DNA of 64,000 bases from Gamsiella multidivaricata. Lineage: Eukaryota > Mortierellomycota > Mortierellomycetes > Mortierellales > Mortierellaceae. The position numbers and the translations under genes are program-made. Within the stretch, counting starts at the first letter, position 1. The number at the start of each line of letters is the position of its first letter. The notes under the pieces were generated by a model, which saw only the letters and a program-made list of their open reading frames with translations, was not told the origin of the DNA and searched no databases. This document shows positions 11,408-24,021 of the stretch, piece by piece. Location of the stretch: contig NW_026251712.1 in assembly GCF_025024155.1 (NCBI RefSeq), forward strand, positions 707,727-771,726, read 5' to 3'.

Positions 11408-13587
11408 ATGTCGTACTCTATGCGCCGCAAGAACCTCGGTAAGTAGCCGCCATGTCAACAGGGCGACTGGGCCAACACCGCGGCAGATACTGAACCTCTC
11501 ATACGCGTGGCGGTAGCCCAAGGAAACCATAGCAACTAACAATTTATCTTTCTCTCTCTCTTTCTTCAACCCCTCCTCCTCTTTTTCCTTACTATGCTCC
11601 TCGGGGACAATCAATCAACTGAACTCTTCTTCTACGGCATGGATGGAAAAACAACAATCTGGACCTCAACACATGCAACAAAATTACGGACGAAATAACC
11701 AACTTTTTTTTTATTGCGATTGGAAACATTGAAAAAAACGGTGCCGTTTTGTCGTTTTTTCGGGTATCCTCACGTTTGGACGTCTCGATGTGGATTGGGC
11801 GTGCATGGGTTGTTGTGGGTTTCTCTTGGGGGCTATTAATTGCTCTCTCTTTCTTGTCCATTCAACTGTTTTTTGCTCCTCGATGGGTCGGGCTGACTCC
11901 TCATATTGTCTCCCTACTATATACTGGTGGGCGCTCTCGTTCGATTGGATGACCTCTGGGAAATGCTCTGAACAACCTTTTTTTTTTCATTATACGTTGC
12001 CCATCGCTCTCGACTTTGTTCATGTTTACAAACTTCACAACACAACCTGCAATTACCCGATGGTCCTGGTGGGGTTTGTCATCAAAACGCGACCGTCTTT
12101 ATTTTCTTCCCATGGGTCGTCTTTCCCTTTGCGCTTCTTTATGGTTAATTCTCATGTGCATGCATCGCAATTAATCTCGTCACCTTCTGACGAAATTTAT
12201 CTAATGCAGTCTCGGAGCTGAATCTGATGGTCGCCGGATACAGTGGTCTGGGAAAGACCAGCTTCATTCGGACACTCCATGGAACTCTCAAACTCCGGAC
12301 CTCAGCTAGCGGACTCAAGAACAAGGCCTCGGCCGCCAATCTCCAGGGTGGCGATCTTACATCAGACAAAAGAGCAACCTCGCCCACATCCCCTACGTCA
12401 CCTACTAACGGCACGGGAATTAAGCCCAATGGAACGAAGGAGTCGATCGCCTACGCTACCGGAGAGCTGAAGCGCACTTTGAACTCTTTCGAGGCGTTAT
12501 ACGAGATTGACGAGGGTAACGAAAAGATCAACCTGACTTTGGTCGACACGCCTGGATTCGTCGGCACGGACGAGGTGATTGATGCGCATTGTGACGAGAT
12601 CTTGCGCTACCTTGAATACCAGTTCGATTTGACTCTTGCCGAGGTAAGGAAAAGACTATATGCAGAATGTGTACAAAGCATCATAGAGCTGCTTCTTAAA
12701 TTTTGTACGACCTGCATTTCGCATATGCTTTAAATCATCAACAGGAGAGAAAAGTCCGCAGAAATCCCAAGGCGGTTGACAACCAGATCCACGCCTGCCT
12801 TTATTTCATCGACCACGCCACCCCACGCTTGGGCCTCTCTGATGCGGACGTCCGGATCCTGAAGCGTCTCGGCACCCGTGTCAACCTGATCCCAGTCATT
12901 GCTCGCGCCGATACCCTCACACGTGCGCAGACCAAGCGACTGAAGCAGGCGATTCTCAAGGACGCTGCTCAACACCAGATCCAGTTTTTCCAGTTCTTGA
13001 GTCCCAAGCTGGCCAAGAAGCTGGCACAGCAGCAAGAAGACGATGAACACAGGAAGAAGAGATCTAGCAGACAAGGCCCCGGCGACGATGAGGAGGCAGA
13101 TGAGCAGGGTCAGGACGAAGATGAGGATGAGGATGAGGATGAGGACGACGAAGATGACTGGGATCCTGAGTACTTGGAGGAAAAGGCTCATTTGCAGTCG
13201 TTGGTGCCATTTACGGTGATCGCACAGGAGGAGGATGGAGTCGAGATCCGAGATGAGAGAGGAAAGATCATCCAGGGACGTGAATTCCCCTGGGGCGTGT
13301 TGCGCTGCCTGGATAGCAACCATTGTGATCTGGGCAGTCTTCGTTCAGCATTGCTACTGTCTCATCGTCAGGAGCTCAAGGAGATCACGTATGGATACTT
13401 TTATGAGAAGTACCGTACAGAGAAGCTGTTGGCGAGGACCAAGAGTCAGCATATTGCATACCAGCAGCAGCAGCAGCTTCAACAGCAACACCAGCAACAC
13501 CAGAATGGCACTGGAAAGGTGCCATCACACCTCAAGGGCGAGCCGATTGGTTCCTCAGGGGTGATTGCCGGGCCTTGGGAGGAGTAA
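11408..13587 (+). CDS. Atypical septin (P-loop GTPase)
   Basis: Septins are filament-forming GTP-binding proteins of the cell cortex and septum. Exons 11408-11438, 12210-12643 and 12745-13587 join in phase to give 435 aa. The P-loop GYSGLGKT is at residues 20-27, the switch-II motif DTPGF is near codon 123, ARADT serves as G4, and the septin unique element is recognisable as REFPWG...HCD...LR...YEKYR. The start has a good Kozak context (CCGCCACCATG). Oddities: almost no N-terminal extension before the P-loop; a Ser/Thr/Pro insertion after it; a long acidic insertion (about 13030-13160, many Asp/Glu) between G4 and the unique element; a Gln-rich tail instead of a long coiled coil; and a 771-nt first intron after only 31 coding bases. 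Family call is firm; GTPase competence and septin subgroup are open. Confidence 0.9.
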
Positions 13588-15047
13588 CTGTTGGAACAGG
13601 AGTGAGCTTTAATTTTTTTTTTATCGGATGTAGTAATGAATCAAATCCATCGCACTTGACGCCTAGCGCGCCTTCCTTATTTTTTAATTTATTTTTACCT
13701 CACCCACGCGGGCGCGAATCAGAGGCACCGATAATAGAGGGTTGTTAGCAAGAATGACAGGGGACCAGGGGAGTGAGGACGAGGACGAGGAAAGGAGGGA
13801 GAGGTCGGATACTTTATGGCAATCCTACATACCCACATCATAGCTCCGAAAATATTAATATCATCATATATATTTTAATCGATCACCATACGCAGTGTTA
13901 CTTCTACTTTTGCGATATCAGGACATCTGTGTTGCAATGGGGTTACCTGGATCCCATTGATCATAGAGTAGGACCGGCGACGGATCCTTTCAGGAGGAAA
14001 GGGGCCGTGCTAGCCATTACTCTATGGAGTGAGGCTATGCCCTTGGTGTTGGGTATTTTAAACGCGTTTTAGGCCATGAAGCAGTAGTGGGTGAAATCAA
14101 AAAGCGGTAGTAGAAAGCGCGTCTGGACCTATCAGAAAGCATGTATGGGAAGGAAACGACGCGACGCAATGCATCCTTTTCTTTTTTGAATGTCCGAATT
14201 CGATCGTCCTTTTGAGCCAACAAGAGAGATCTGTTAGGTTTTCAAGAGGATTCATGCAAGCATTAAAAGCACTATCATCCACAATCCATATACTTGGACA
14301 TGTACAACCGTCATCCTCAAGTGTTTAGGGGGCTCGCCAAGGGAGGAAGAGGAGGCTGGTTGGCGCTCTTTTGGGTCCCCCTTACGCCGTTCTACAAAGG
14401 GACCACACTGTCAGATATCCTTGACCTATTAGCAGATTTTGAAACGGTCAAAAGATGAGAGGTCGAGTATGTCCGATCTGAGGGGAGGTGAAGAGTGAGT
14501 TCTGTTGGCCGCAGACGTATTTACGGCCCACTCAGGACAACATAGACCTATGCATACGCTTCCTCCGTCATTAAATAGGTGAGGGAATGCTCAAGCCCCG
14601 GAGACCTGGCTTGACGGGAAAACTGAGCCCTGGGGAGGAAAAATGGAGGTTTGGTAATACAGCCTATCCGTCCATCTACACGATGCTGGCGGTAAATATT
14701 AATCCTCAGGTCGGTGCAATTACTCGGGTGGGCATGTTTGCAAGGTTACAACAGATGCCGCGCATGTGCATGAATGAAGATGGACGAGGCGACGCATACT
14801 TTATCTCCACACCTTCATCCTCGAATACACCACAGATTAGGAGCGACCACAATATGTGCACTGTCGAGTGGAGTGCCACAGGACTAGGCGGACCACAATG
14901 CGGTGCGGGCTAGGAATGGATTCGGTAATCCATCAGGAGGAGGATGATGAAGGGCATAAAAAAAAAAGAGAGAACGCGAAATTACGAAAAGGAGTCCAAG
15001 GAGAAGGGCTGGCTGCAGAGCACATGGCGGCAACAGCAGCGGCAACG

Positions 15048-15085
<38 letters not shown>

Positions 15086-15632
15086 GATACCCGAAAGTGA
15101 TCTGAAGGCACGTCCTTTCCCGTCGTGTGCCCTTGATGGAGCTAAACTTTCCTCTGAACGTCAAGTCGTCCTGTCGTCATGGTCGTCCACGCATGGGATC
15201 CACATCTGGCCTTTCCCTCAGCTCATCCCATCTTTCTTTTTTGTTCAACTCTTGTCCAAGGGCAACCTGTTTTTTTATTCTATTCCCTTTCGCTCACTGT
15301 GTGGTCCTCAGTATCCCCTTGCGATCCTCAGCATCTCCCTGCGATCCCCAGCACCTTTATGTGGTCCCCAGCGTCTTCGTAGATCCATTCTCTCTCCTTT
15401 CTTTTGCTTCCTTTATGCCTCCAATCCCTTCGACCTCATTCCTGTCTACTTCTGCACCTGCTTCCTCGTACCCAGTACCAGAACATCTTATTTCTGTGCT
15501 CTCTTTGTCCTTGATCTGCCCTCTACTCCACATTCCACACCTTGACTACCGAGAAACTGCTTACTGCTGCTGCGTGTCATCGGCCTCTTCCTCTCCAAAC
15601 AGACGCATCCCGGCGCACAATACTCTTGGAAA
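13588..15632. other. Gene-free spacer
   Basis: No supported gene. It contains an A29 run at about 15052-15080, a CT-rich leader from about 15220 and the four-copy 20-bp repeat at 15301-15378. Confidence 0.45.
15301..15378. repeat. Four degenerate copies of a 20-bp tandem repeat
   Basis: Units at 15301, 15321, 15341 and 15361 keep the pattern G(T/C)G(G/A)TCC(T/C)CAG followed by a C/T-rich half. The period is exactly 20 bp. The array lies in the presumed leader or promoter of the membrane protein gene that starts at 15633. Confidence 0.8.
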
Positions 15633-17691
15633 ATGTCCGTTTTCAACGTCTTCATCCTAATTGCATGCACAAGCATTGCTCTCTTGTCCACACCAGTACT
15701 TGCCAGTAAGGAGCCTTGAGTCTTTATTATCATTGACGCGTTAAATAGCACTACAGGAAAGGCTGTATGACCAAATTAACACATGCATCCAACCGCCATT
15801 TTTTATTGAGTCCTGCCCAACGACATCAACAACAAAAATAATAACAACAATACCAATAATACATTTGAATAATCTAGGCTGCTGCTACACCTTCGCCTGC
15901 CAACCTTTGCCTTCATCATTCTCATCTCACGGTACCATCGAGAGCACCAGCAACACCAACAATAACAACAACGACAATCCTTCGCGATCTATCGCCCTCT
16001 CTCTAACAGTCACCTCTCAATTCGCATATAATTCCCCTGGCTCCAAATATCTCGCGTCAATCCATTTCCCCAGCAGCTACGTCCTTACCGCAATCCCTTC
16101 AGGTTGTATATCCATCACCGCCAACTCTGTAAGCTGCACATCCTCAGGAACAAGTCGACTGGTCAAGGATTTCGTGAATATTATTATCACTGACGGCACT
16201 GGGAGTAGGACTCCGAAACTGGAGGATGTGGTCGTAAATGGAGAACAGTGTGGTCTCCAGGCCTCGTGTCCTCTCCCAACGACGATAACAGTGCTGACCG
16301 TAACCACGGTCGCGATAACAATACCATCGTGGAGCTCCACCGCCATGAATCCAACAGTGACAGCCACCACCATCACCACTACACCTGTACCACAGTCGAC
16401 CTACCTCACATTTTTTAGAACACCTTCGCCGACACCTGATAGTGGTGGGAATACAGAGGCAATGGACAGGAGTCCAGATAAGTCAAACGTGGGTCTGATC
16501 GTAGGGTTGGCGATACTCGCGGCATTACTGGCGCTAGTCGTCAGTCTTTACATGCTCCGACGAAACAGGAAGCAAAAGGGATCTTTGATTTGTTGCGGGA
16601 TTCGTCGCAAGGGTTCAAGGCGTCCATGGGGACGCGAGAGTAGCATTTACGACGTCCATGGGCTCGAAAGCGGGAGCAGGAAGAGCATTGGTGGCAGATC
16701 GACGGAATCGAATGAAAAAGCGGCGGCGATGCAGACCGCAGAAGCCGCGGCGCGAGGCCTTGTGGATGGACGGACGCGTGGTTCTCGATCTGCAGGGCCT
16801 AGGCGCAACAGGACGCCTCGTCCACCTCCGCTTTCACATGCTGGGCAAGGAATGATATTGATCGATATCCCAGAAATGCTTGAGCCTAGGCGGAACGGGG
16901 CCAATTATTTTGGGAATGAGAACGATGAGATCCAAAGTGGATTTGAGCAGGAACCTAGTGACGATGCAGGTATCAATCAACAGTTGCTGCAGGCGCCATT
17001 AAGGAGATCAGTATCGAAATCTTCGAGGCATTCGTGGGTGGCAGCGGTGACAAATAAAGGCGCGAGGCTGCATCGGGCAATGAGCACGGCGTCCTTTAAG
17101 CTACATCGCCGATCAACACAATTACAACCAGGGCATAGGAACGAGCAGGGATGGGGACAGGAACAGGGGCAGCAGAGAAGGAGACCGAAATTCCCACAGG
17201 ATGGGATTTCGTTCAGAGGCGAACACGCGCTCATCCGGCCGCCTAAAAGCGCGCACAGAGTACATCAGGGAGGCACGCGTGAACGTCGTTATAAAAGTGG
17301 AGTTTTGGTGACAACCATCCGACCGGAACACCATGAACAACAATTGCGTCAAATGAGGTTCGAGCATGCGCTAGAGTATAAGCGGAGAAGTGGGGGGCCG
17401 GATGATGCAGATACAGCACAGCTATTGATTCAACAGCAGAACTATCGGCTGCCTGCTGTAGGGAGTTCAGTAGAAGATTTGAATGGAAAGGGCAAGGCGA
17501 CAGGGATTCGGACGAGTGGAATGGAGGTGTTTATGAATCCTGGTCCACCACCGCTTCCACCGCCCACGCGGCCGCTGTCGCACCGTGCGCAGAGGGTGAG
17601 GACTCGTCCGCCGAAGATGCATCATTTGAAGGCTGGCGTAGACTCGAGTGGGGCAGGTGTTGAAGATGAAGGACTTTACGGATACATGTAA
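15633..17691 (+). CDS. Predicted type I single-pass membrane protein, unknown function
   Basis: Not recognised. Exon 1 (15633-15705) encodes a clear signal peptide, with a hydrophobic core FILIACTSIALLS and a likely cut after PVLA. Exon 2 (15878-17691) joins in phase, giving 628 aa. The ectodomain (about residues 25-215) begins CCYTFAC, is Ser/Thr/Asn-rich and has several further Cys, ending in a Thr-rich stalk. One membrane span follows (GLIVGLAILAALLALVVSLY), then a basic juxtamembrane segment and a long disordered Arg/Gln/Ser/Pro-rich cytoplasmic tail with a PPPLPPP stretch near the C-terminus, a possible SH3 ligand. The layout resembles fungal cell-surface sensors, but no domain is identifiable. 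The signal-peptide exon was missing from any long frame and was found by splice joining. Confidence 0.75.
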
Positions 17692-20600
17692 CAGACTAAT
17701 AAAAGACAAAAAAAAAAGAATAGTAAGAATAGTCAATCGTTTTGTAAGGATCGGTGTAGGGGCCAGATTGCAATCAATGGGCCGGATGAGAGCATGCGGC
17801 ATTGTCGTAGGTGTATAACCAAGTAGTACGCGCTCAGCGGAAGCAGCGAGTGCGAGTGTGAGTGCATCATTTGGCCCCGATACAGTTAATTAGGCGAACA
17901 CTGGAATCAGATAAAATGAATACCTGCATAGACTAGTACTCGTGGATGGGGCAAAGCGAATTGTTTACGCACGGTGGTGCAGACACGGACGCTGCAGGTT
18001 AATTTAAATCTGCATTGTAAATAATGGATGAAGCGGAGAGCGAGGGTTTGAAATATGAGCGTAGATTTTGGTGTGCAATGCACATATTGCCGTTGGTGTC
18101 CTATTGCATTCTGCTTCCTGCTTTTCCGCGTCATTTTGTCCTCGGGTAGGGTGAATAAAGGAAAAGACAATAAAGGGTAGGCGGCACAAGGGCGTCAAGC
18201 CAGTTCTAGAAGGGTAGCTAGTTGAGCTCTGAGGATCAGCGAGAGGAACGTGTCTTCTCTATGCCCCATCTCTTCTGGGAAGATGGATGACAAATAGAGA
18301 ACATACGAGTGATGATAGGGTATGACGCGGGTCAAGGCGCGTCGTTTCTGGCTGTTTGTGAAGAGATCAGGCCACTTTCTTCGGGCCGGGATTGGCTGGC
18401 GTTCAGGAAAAGGGTGGGTTGTTCTCGCCAATGAGCGGGCATGGACACGAAGCAGCATGGTGCATGCAGGCGTCTTATTTGTTGGATGATTGTGGAGAAA
18501 GAAAAAAGTCAAATCGTTTGGTTTACATGTTTCGAGTACCTTGCGTAGCGTCGATGTTTTTTTTTTTTTTTTGTTTTCATGTGCTTGCCGATGGATACGC
18601 GTTCCCGATTTGTTTATGCAGACAACTAAACAACAGCTTATGGCAGAAGACTTTCTAGTAGACTAGCCAAGGTCAAGCTCATAATCAACCTTACGGAAGC
18701 ATCAAGGCCCGTTCTTTTTGAACCTGAGCGTGGGAGATAGCCGTTGGTTAAGCACTCCGCTGTTCCTCGGCGCGTCAATTATTCTCGCGACTACCCTCAA
18801 TGGATGAGGTCAAAGAAGAAGCAATATGGGACATAAAATGTCGGTGAACCCCCTGAGCTCGGGACTTGGATTAGTCTGAGCCCCTGTGTCCACCTCTGCT
18901 TTCTTCCTTAGTCTGCGTCTCTTCACTTTCTGGCGCGCTATCTGTCATCATATGAATTTCAATAGCTCGAACAAGCATAACAGAATAAAATAAAATAGAA
19001 GAGTGACCAGGAGAGTGGGAAAAACTATAGCTGTTGGTATCGGATAAACAGTTGTAAGCGGCATTCTACTGAGTGACAGAGTGCAGGAGCTGAAGAGGGC
19101 TAGGGCAGCTTTTCTTCGTGTTCCCGATCCGGCAGAGGCATATTGAAACGATGACTCCAAGGTGTCTTCCCTCGACGGAGCGGGTGATGAAAACTGAAAA
19201 TTGCCGCTAAAAAAACGATGCGACACGGGGTCTTCTGGCCACAACGCGGACGCCGCGTTCTACAGCGACCAGGAGCTGGATAAATTTGAAACTCAACCAT
19301 GCAAGGACGTCCAGACAGTGCTTGTTTCACGGCGTTGGAATGCACATTCCTCCACTCAGGCTTCAGCCTCCGCCAGGAAGGATCAGCCTGCTTTAGCACA
19401 TGTAGACGTATATGAGGAAGGGTACCGCACTTGGGACTCAGAGCTGGCGCACTATTGGACAGTGCCTGGTGCACGTGCACACGCGTGCGGCGGTTGTGGG
19501 AGGATTCGAATGGTCAATAGGAGGAGCACTTTGAACAACATCTACGCGATTGAACATATGGGTGTGCGTGGCGATTATAGATGTGCGGATTCTTAAGGCA
19601 GCGAACCCTGGACTTTTTCTTTCTTTTACTTTGAGCACATCTTCTTCATTTCGAGAGCTGCAATTCTACTGAGACACAAAGAAGAATGCGCCGTGACATG
19701 GGACATGATTGCACAAAAGATACACGGGGTCGTCCTCTCCCTTCTCTCTCACTCATGACTCTGCACTGCAGTCGGTCCCTTGCGACGCAGCTCTCAAGTA
19801 GTCTGGCGACTATCAAAGTGTACGGCGCTGCTCGTACACACGGCGTAAACGATTCAGTTTGAGTTGTGTTAGTCTTTGTTGGCGGCGTTCCCTGGAGGCA
19901 ACATTCTATTGGACTTCTGACAGCTGTTGATGGAGAAAGACGAAATGCGTAACCCACAAAGCTACTTCGGCAAGATTCTTACCAATTTGTTTGACCCGCA
20001 TATTCCAAGTAGGGTAAAGACGCGTGCGAGGGTGTGTGCACATACTTCGTGCGCAAACATTTTCACAGGCAAAAACACTGGCAACTTGGTGCATACTCTT
20101 ATGTGGAGCAAAATGGCTCGGACCCACTCATGGGAATGGGGAATAGGGAGGATGTGGGCACATACACTTCATGACTTTTTGGCATGCGTAACGCGACTTT
20201 CTACTACAAACATTTCAAAAGGTTTGATTCCGACTACCTTTGAGAAATAATGCATGTACTTGCTCCATGAATATGGAGAAATAGGGCATTCAACATGCGA
20301 AAAGAAGGCTGTTCTTGGTATGTTATTTTTATTCATTCACTCTCCCTCAACGATAAAGAGGGGCCTGCTTCTATGGATTAATCAAATGCAACGTGAATTA
20401 TACTGGTACCTTGGCAACCAATGCATGCTCCAGCTGCCCTGATCAATGGAAGAAAAGGCGTCAAGGCTGATCCACGCCTCCATGAGATTTCGAGGCCGTT
20501 GTCTTCTAACGGCTCGCTCCAATGGCGCGCTTCAGCTTTTTTTTTTATCCGAACAATAACTCCCATTTCAGTTTTGCTTCTAGATAATAGCCTATTCAAT

Positions 20601-20822
20601 CGCCTATGTTTGAATGACACAAGAGGGCGTGCTAGGGCATGGTTATTTAGTTCGCAAAGGAGCACAATGCTCAAACACAATCACTAAATGCCACAGCGCA
20701 TCTTCATCTCGCCTACAAACAGCGCCCACTATCCCAATTCTTGGGGACCCCGCACATCCGCGTCGTTCAGGCCTACACTCCCAGATGCTCCATCGATGCG
20801 ATATGTGTGCCCTAGAAATGCG
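17692..20822. other. 3.1-kb gene-poor spacer
   Basis: Both strands carry only short, mutually overlapping open frames with no recognisable domain or good start context. A T17 run lies near 18558-18575, and the perfect 12-bp palindrome GTGCACGTGCAC (with a CACGTG core) lies at 19469-19480. Nothing else is supported. Confidence 0.45.
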
Positions 20823-20830
20823 TATATAAA
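20823..20830 (+). promoter_or_regulatory. TATA box of the ML-domain gene
   Basis: TATATAAA lies 127 bp upstream of ATG 20957, followed by a CT/T-rich initiator region (about 20850-20900). It is the clearest TATA element in the window and suggests a strongly or inducibly expressed gene. Confidence 0.7.
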
Positions 20831-20956
20831 ACGACCTGCTCCTCCCACTTTCTCCAGTTTTTTTTTTTATTTTTTTTCATCATCCTCCATCTACTCTTGA
20901 CAACCCAGCCCGCTTCAAGCATCTTACCCCTTCTCTCAAGTCTCTCTTCAATAACC

Positions 20957-21535
20957 ATGAAATTCTTCACCGCCGCCGTCGCTGCCCTTGCTTTGGCCAG
21001 CTCTGCCTCCGCCGCTTTCTCGTCCTGCGGTTCGTCATCAGATGAATTCCATCTCACGGGCGTCACGTACACACCTAGCCCCCCTAAGGTCAACCAGGAC
21101 GTCTGCATCACTGTCAAGGGTACCTTGGCCACTCCTGTCGCGCAGGGCGCGACCATTCGCGTCACTGCCACCTTCTGTAAGTTGTTTTCGTGCACCGCGC
21201 GCTACAATACTGTGTCCCTTTCTTCGTCACCCCTCGCTCCTATTCATTTGTCTGACAACTAACGGTTCCACGCATGCGTACGATGTCTGCTTTCTTTCTT
21301 TCTTTCTAACTTAGTGGGTATCCAAGTCTACGATCAGACTGCTGACTTGTGCGCCGGTCTTGCTAACAGCACTACTCCTTGCCCCATTGCCACGACTGTC
21401 AACTCCGTGACCAACTGCATTACCGTCCCATCGAACGTCCCCACTGGCATCTCGCTTACCCTCAAGGCCGTCGCCAAGAACGCCGACGCCAACCAGCTCT
21501 TCTGCATCTCTGGTCCCTTGTCCTTCGTCGCCTAG
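20957..21535 (+). CDS. Secreted ML-domain lipid-binding protein (NPC2 / PG-PI transfer type)
   Basis: A small extracellular or vacuolar lipid carrier of the MD-2-related lipid-recognition family. Exons 20957-21176 and 21315-21535 join in phase (TTC T|TG) to give 146 aa, the usual size. Residues 1-20 are a signal peptide (KFFTAAVAALALASSASA). The mature protein shows the ML pattern: an early Cys, the VTYTPSPPKVNQDVCITVKG block, then Cys residues in LCAGL, CPI, NCI and LFCISG that would form the conserved disulfides. Strong codon bias toward C-ending codons and the TATA box suggest high expression. Lipid specificity cannot be read from sequence. Confidence 0.87.
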
Positions 21536-22507
21536 ATTATGGCCTCTTGAGGAACAGGGAGAGGAGGACAGGGATCCTACGTGCTGACGGAGGGAAAAAA
21601 AGATAGTTCTTCAGCAGTGGTCCCCTCTTTGATCTCCCTTATTGGTAGGACTCTTTGAAGGAACCACCAGAGATAATGAGTATATATTCAATAAAGAAAT
21701 GAAGTGGGTTTGCCGATGAGCAGACAACACGTGCTGGACGCGACTTTTATCCATCGTAATGCGCGCTTGTATTTGTACATTTGGTATCTTCTGTACAATT
21801 GAATATGTATCTCGGATGCAGGTAGGGTCCGTACAAGGCCCTTGTCTATTTAGAGACGAGACATAAGCACCCTAGCTATCATGGAATTCCTTTCTCCTAT
21901 GGATGAATACTATCAGCCCTCTGTTGAGGAGATCTCTCTTATAAACGGAAGCATATGCATGCATTCCTAAGTTCGCGGACGAGTACTTGTCGACTCAACG
22001 GCGCTACTTGTAGCTAATGCACCACTCATAATTTCTGAGGAGGAAGAACAGCCTGCTGAAAGTAGGAGACAGATACAATGAACAGAGAAAGGGAGAGAAA
22101 GGGCACCACGCTCTATGAGAAGACGACTAGAATCTGCGGTAGTGGTGTATCCTGCCCGTTCTCTCACGGTAGCCAGAGCGTTACCCTACGCTTTGGAATA
22201 CGGTTCACCATGGATCTGTTTTTTGGTGGAAATGGCCATTAACGCGTTTGTTTGATTACGCACCGTGTCCTATGGATATAGACCGTAGGCGATATCAACC
22301 CTATCAATGTCGAGGTCGGTGTCTGTGTGCACAGACCAATCAAATGACGTGATCCGATCGGGTCGCTTCATCCTTCAGCCCAGCAACGAATCGTTCGTTC
22401 ATCTCGATCCCCATCTTTTACCGATCAGCACATCCACGCGTCGACCGCAGTTTGGGCCTGATTTCCATCTTCAAGGAATACACCACCCAACACGCTCCGG
22501 ATCAGAG
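21536..22507. other. Spacer between ML gene and HAD phosphatase
   Basis: Mostly 3' region and promoter. An in-frame ATG at 22307 would add 67 residues to the phosphatase, but that stretch has no family counterpart and is treated as leader. Confidence 0.45.
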
Positions 22508-23880
22508 ATGCAGAGCATCATTCGCGGCGTCCTCATCGACTGCTCAGGTACCGTGCACGTCGGCGACCATGCGATCCCAGGAGCCGCCAAAGCCCTGGAT
22601 CGACTGCGTGCTAGTGGAATCCCCGTAAGGACGCTCACACACATATACATACAATATCGAGATGATGGTGCTCCATTACGCTCGCAACTGTATAACGTTG
22701 TTGATGTGCTTCCCTTGGTTTTTTACTACTAGTTCCGCTTCTGCACAAACACGACACAATCCTCTGGGGAGACGTTGGTCGCCAAGTTACAGAAGCTTGG
22801 ACTCGACATCCATCGTGAGGAGGTAATGGCACTATATGGACCGTCATAAAGATTTCGATTCGTATGTCCTCTGACATGCAATGTTGGAATATGATCTAAA
22901 TAGGTCTTTACATCGCTGTCCGCTTGTCGACAGCTCGTAACATCGCGCGGGCTGAGGTAACACCTCAACAGAAAAATGGGAACCACCCTGGAAGAAGGAT
23001 CATCAGGAAGTCCTAGCAACCGAGTAGTACGGAACGACTGATCATATCCTCCGCATGCTACATATCACAATAGACCGCTCCTGCTTCTGGAACCAGATGC
23101 GAAGCAAGAGTTCGAAGGGATCCCACAATCGGAACCATACGATTCTGTCGTTGTTGGGTTATCTCAGTCCAGCTTCAATTATGACATGGTACGCACTCCG
23201 GATGACCCATTGTTCTGGTTTGCGTCTTTCCTTTCATTTGACGCGCAGGGTAGGCGTCTTTGTCTGTGTTTTCGTCCTCTGTATTTTGAGTATTGACGTG
23301 GGAAATTGATTTTCATGACTCGGTAGCTGAACAAGGCGTTCCGGCTCCTCGTCGATTCAAAGTCAACATCTCAACCAGCGACCTTGGTAGCCGTCCACAA
23401 GGGCAAATACTTTGCGGATAAAGATGACGGCAAGCTCTCCCTCGGTCTAGGAGGTTTTGTCGAGGCACTCGAATATGCTTCAGACATCAAGGCCCATGTT
23501 GTTGGCAAGGTACTCCATCCAATCAACTGCTTTGTTTCGACTCGACTGGAAATCTACATGTTGACGACTAAACACAACGCCATTTCAAACAGCCTCAAAA
23601 GGCATTCTTTGAGCTCGCGATCCAGAACATGGGACTACCCAGTCCAGCGGAACAAAAGGAGTCGCCCACGAAAGGATCCTCTGGGATTGTGATGATCGGA
23701 GATGATGTTGAGCAGGATCTAGGCGGTGGTGCTGCAGAGCTTGGTCTGATCCGCTACCTCGTTCAGACTGGAAAATACCGTACCAAGGATGAAGATCGCG
23801 ATGCCTTCGGAGGTCTGGACGGAGTCTTTGCAGACTTTTCGGCCGCCGTCGATCACATTCTATCGAACCAACACAAGTAA
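22508..23880 (+). CDS. HDHD2: HAD-superfamily phosphatase, HDHD2-like
   Basis: A haloacid dehalogenase-type phosphatase related to HDHD2/LHPP; the substrate is unknown. Six exons (22508-22624, 22733-22822, 22904-22956, 23074-23188, 23327-23509, 23593-23880) join in phase to 281 aa, close to the usual ~260. Motif I is DCSGT with nucleophile Asp11; the Ser at the +2 position is typical of HDHD2. Motif II is FCTNTT, the cap region includes FTSLSA and LNKAFRLL, motif III Lys is in VVGKPQK, and motif IV is MIGDDVEQD. Exon 3 has only 53 nt. ATG 22508 was chosen because homology begins at once (MQSIIRGVLID). The stop lies 141 bp from the stop of the convergent PGK gene. Confidence 0.92.
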
Positions 23881-24021
23881 AGAGGACGATCGGACGTTTT
23901 ACTGTTGCGCGATTGAATACAAACCAACTCGGTTGGTTTTCATTTTTATTTTTTGCGATACGTATTTACAAGTTGCACATTACGGGTGGACAGAAGGCGA
24001 TATTGAGGTGGATGAAAATGC

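Noticed and set aside
19469..19480. Perfect 12-bp palindrome with CACGTG core
   Set aside because: It lies far from any called gene (about 1.5 kb from the nearest start), so a regulatory role cannot be supported.
19201..19596. 131-codon plus frame in the 17.7-20.8 kb spacer
   Set aside because: Composition is not coding-like, a similar-length frame overlaps it on the minus strand, and no motif is recognisable.
22307..22507. Upstream in-frame ATG extending the HAD phosphatase by 67 residues
   Set aside because: The family begins at the hydrophobic strand straight after ATG 22508; the extension has no counterpart and lacks organelle-targeting character strong enough to claim one.
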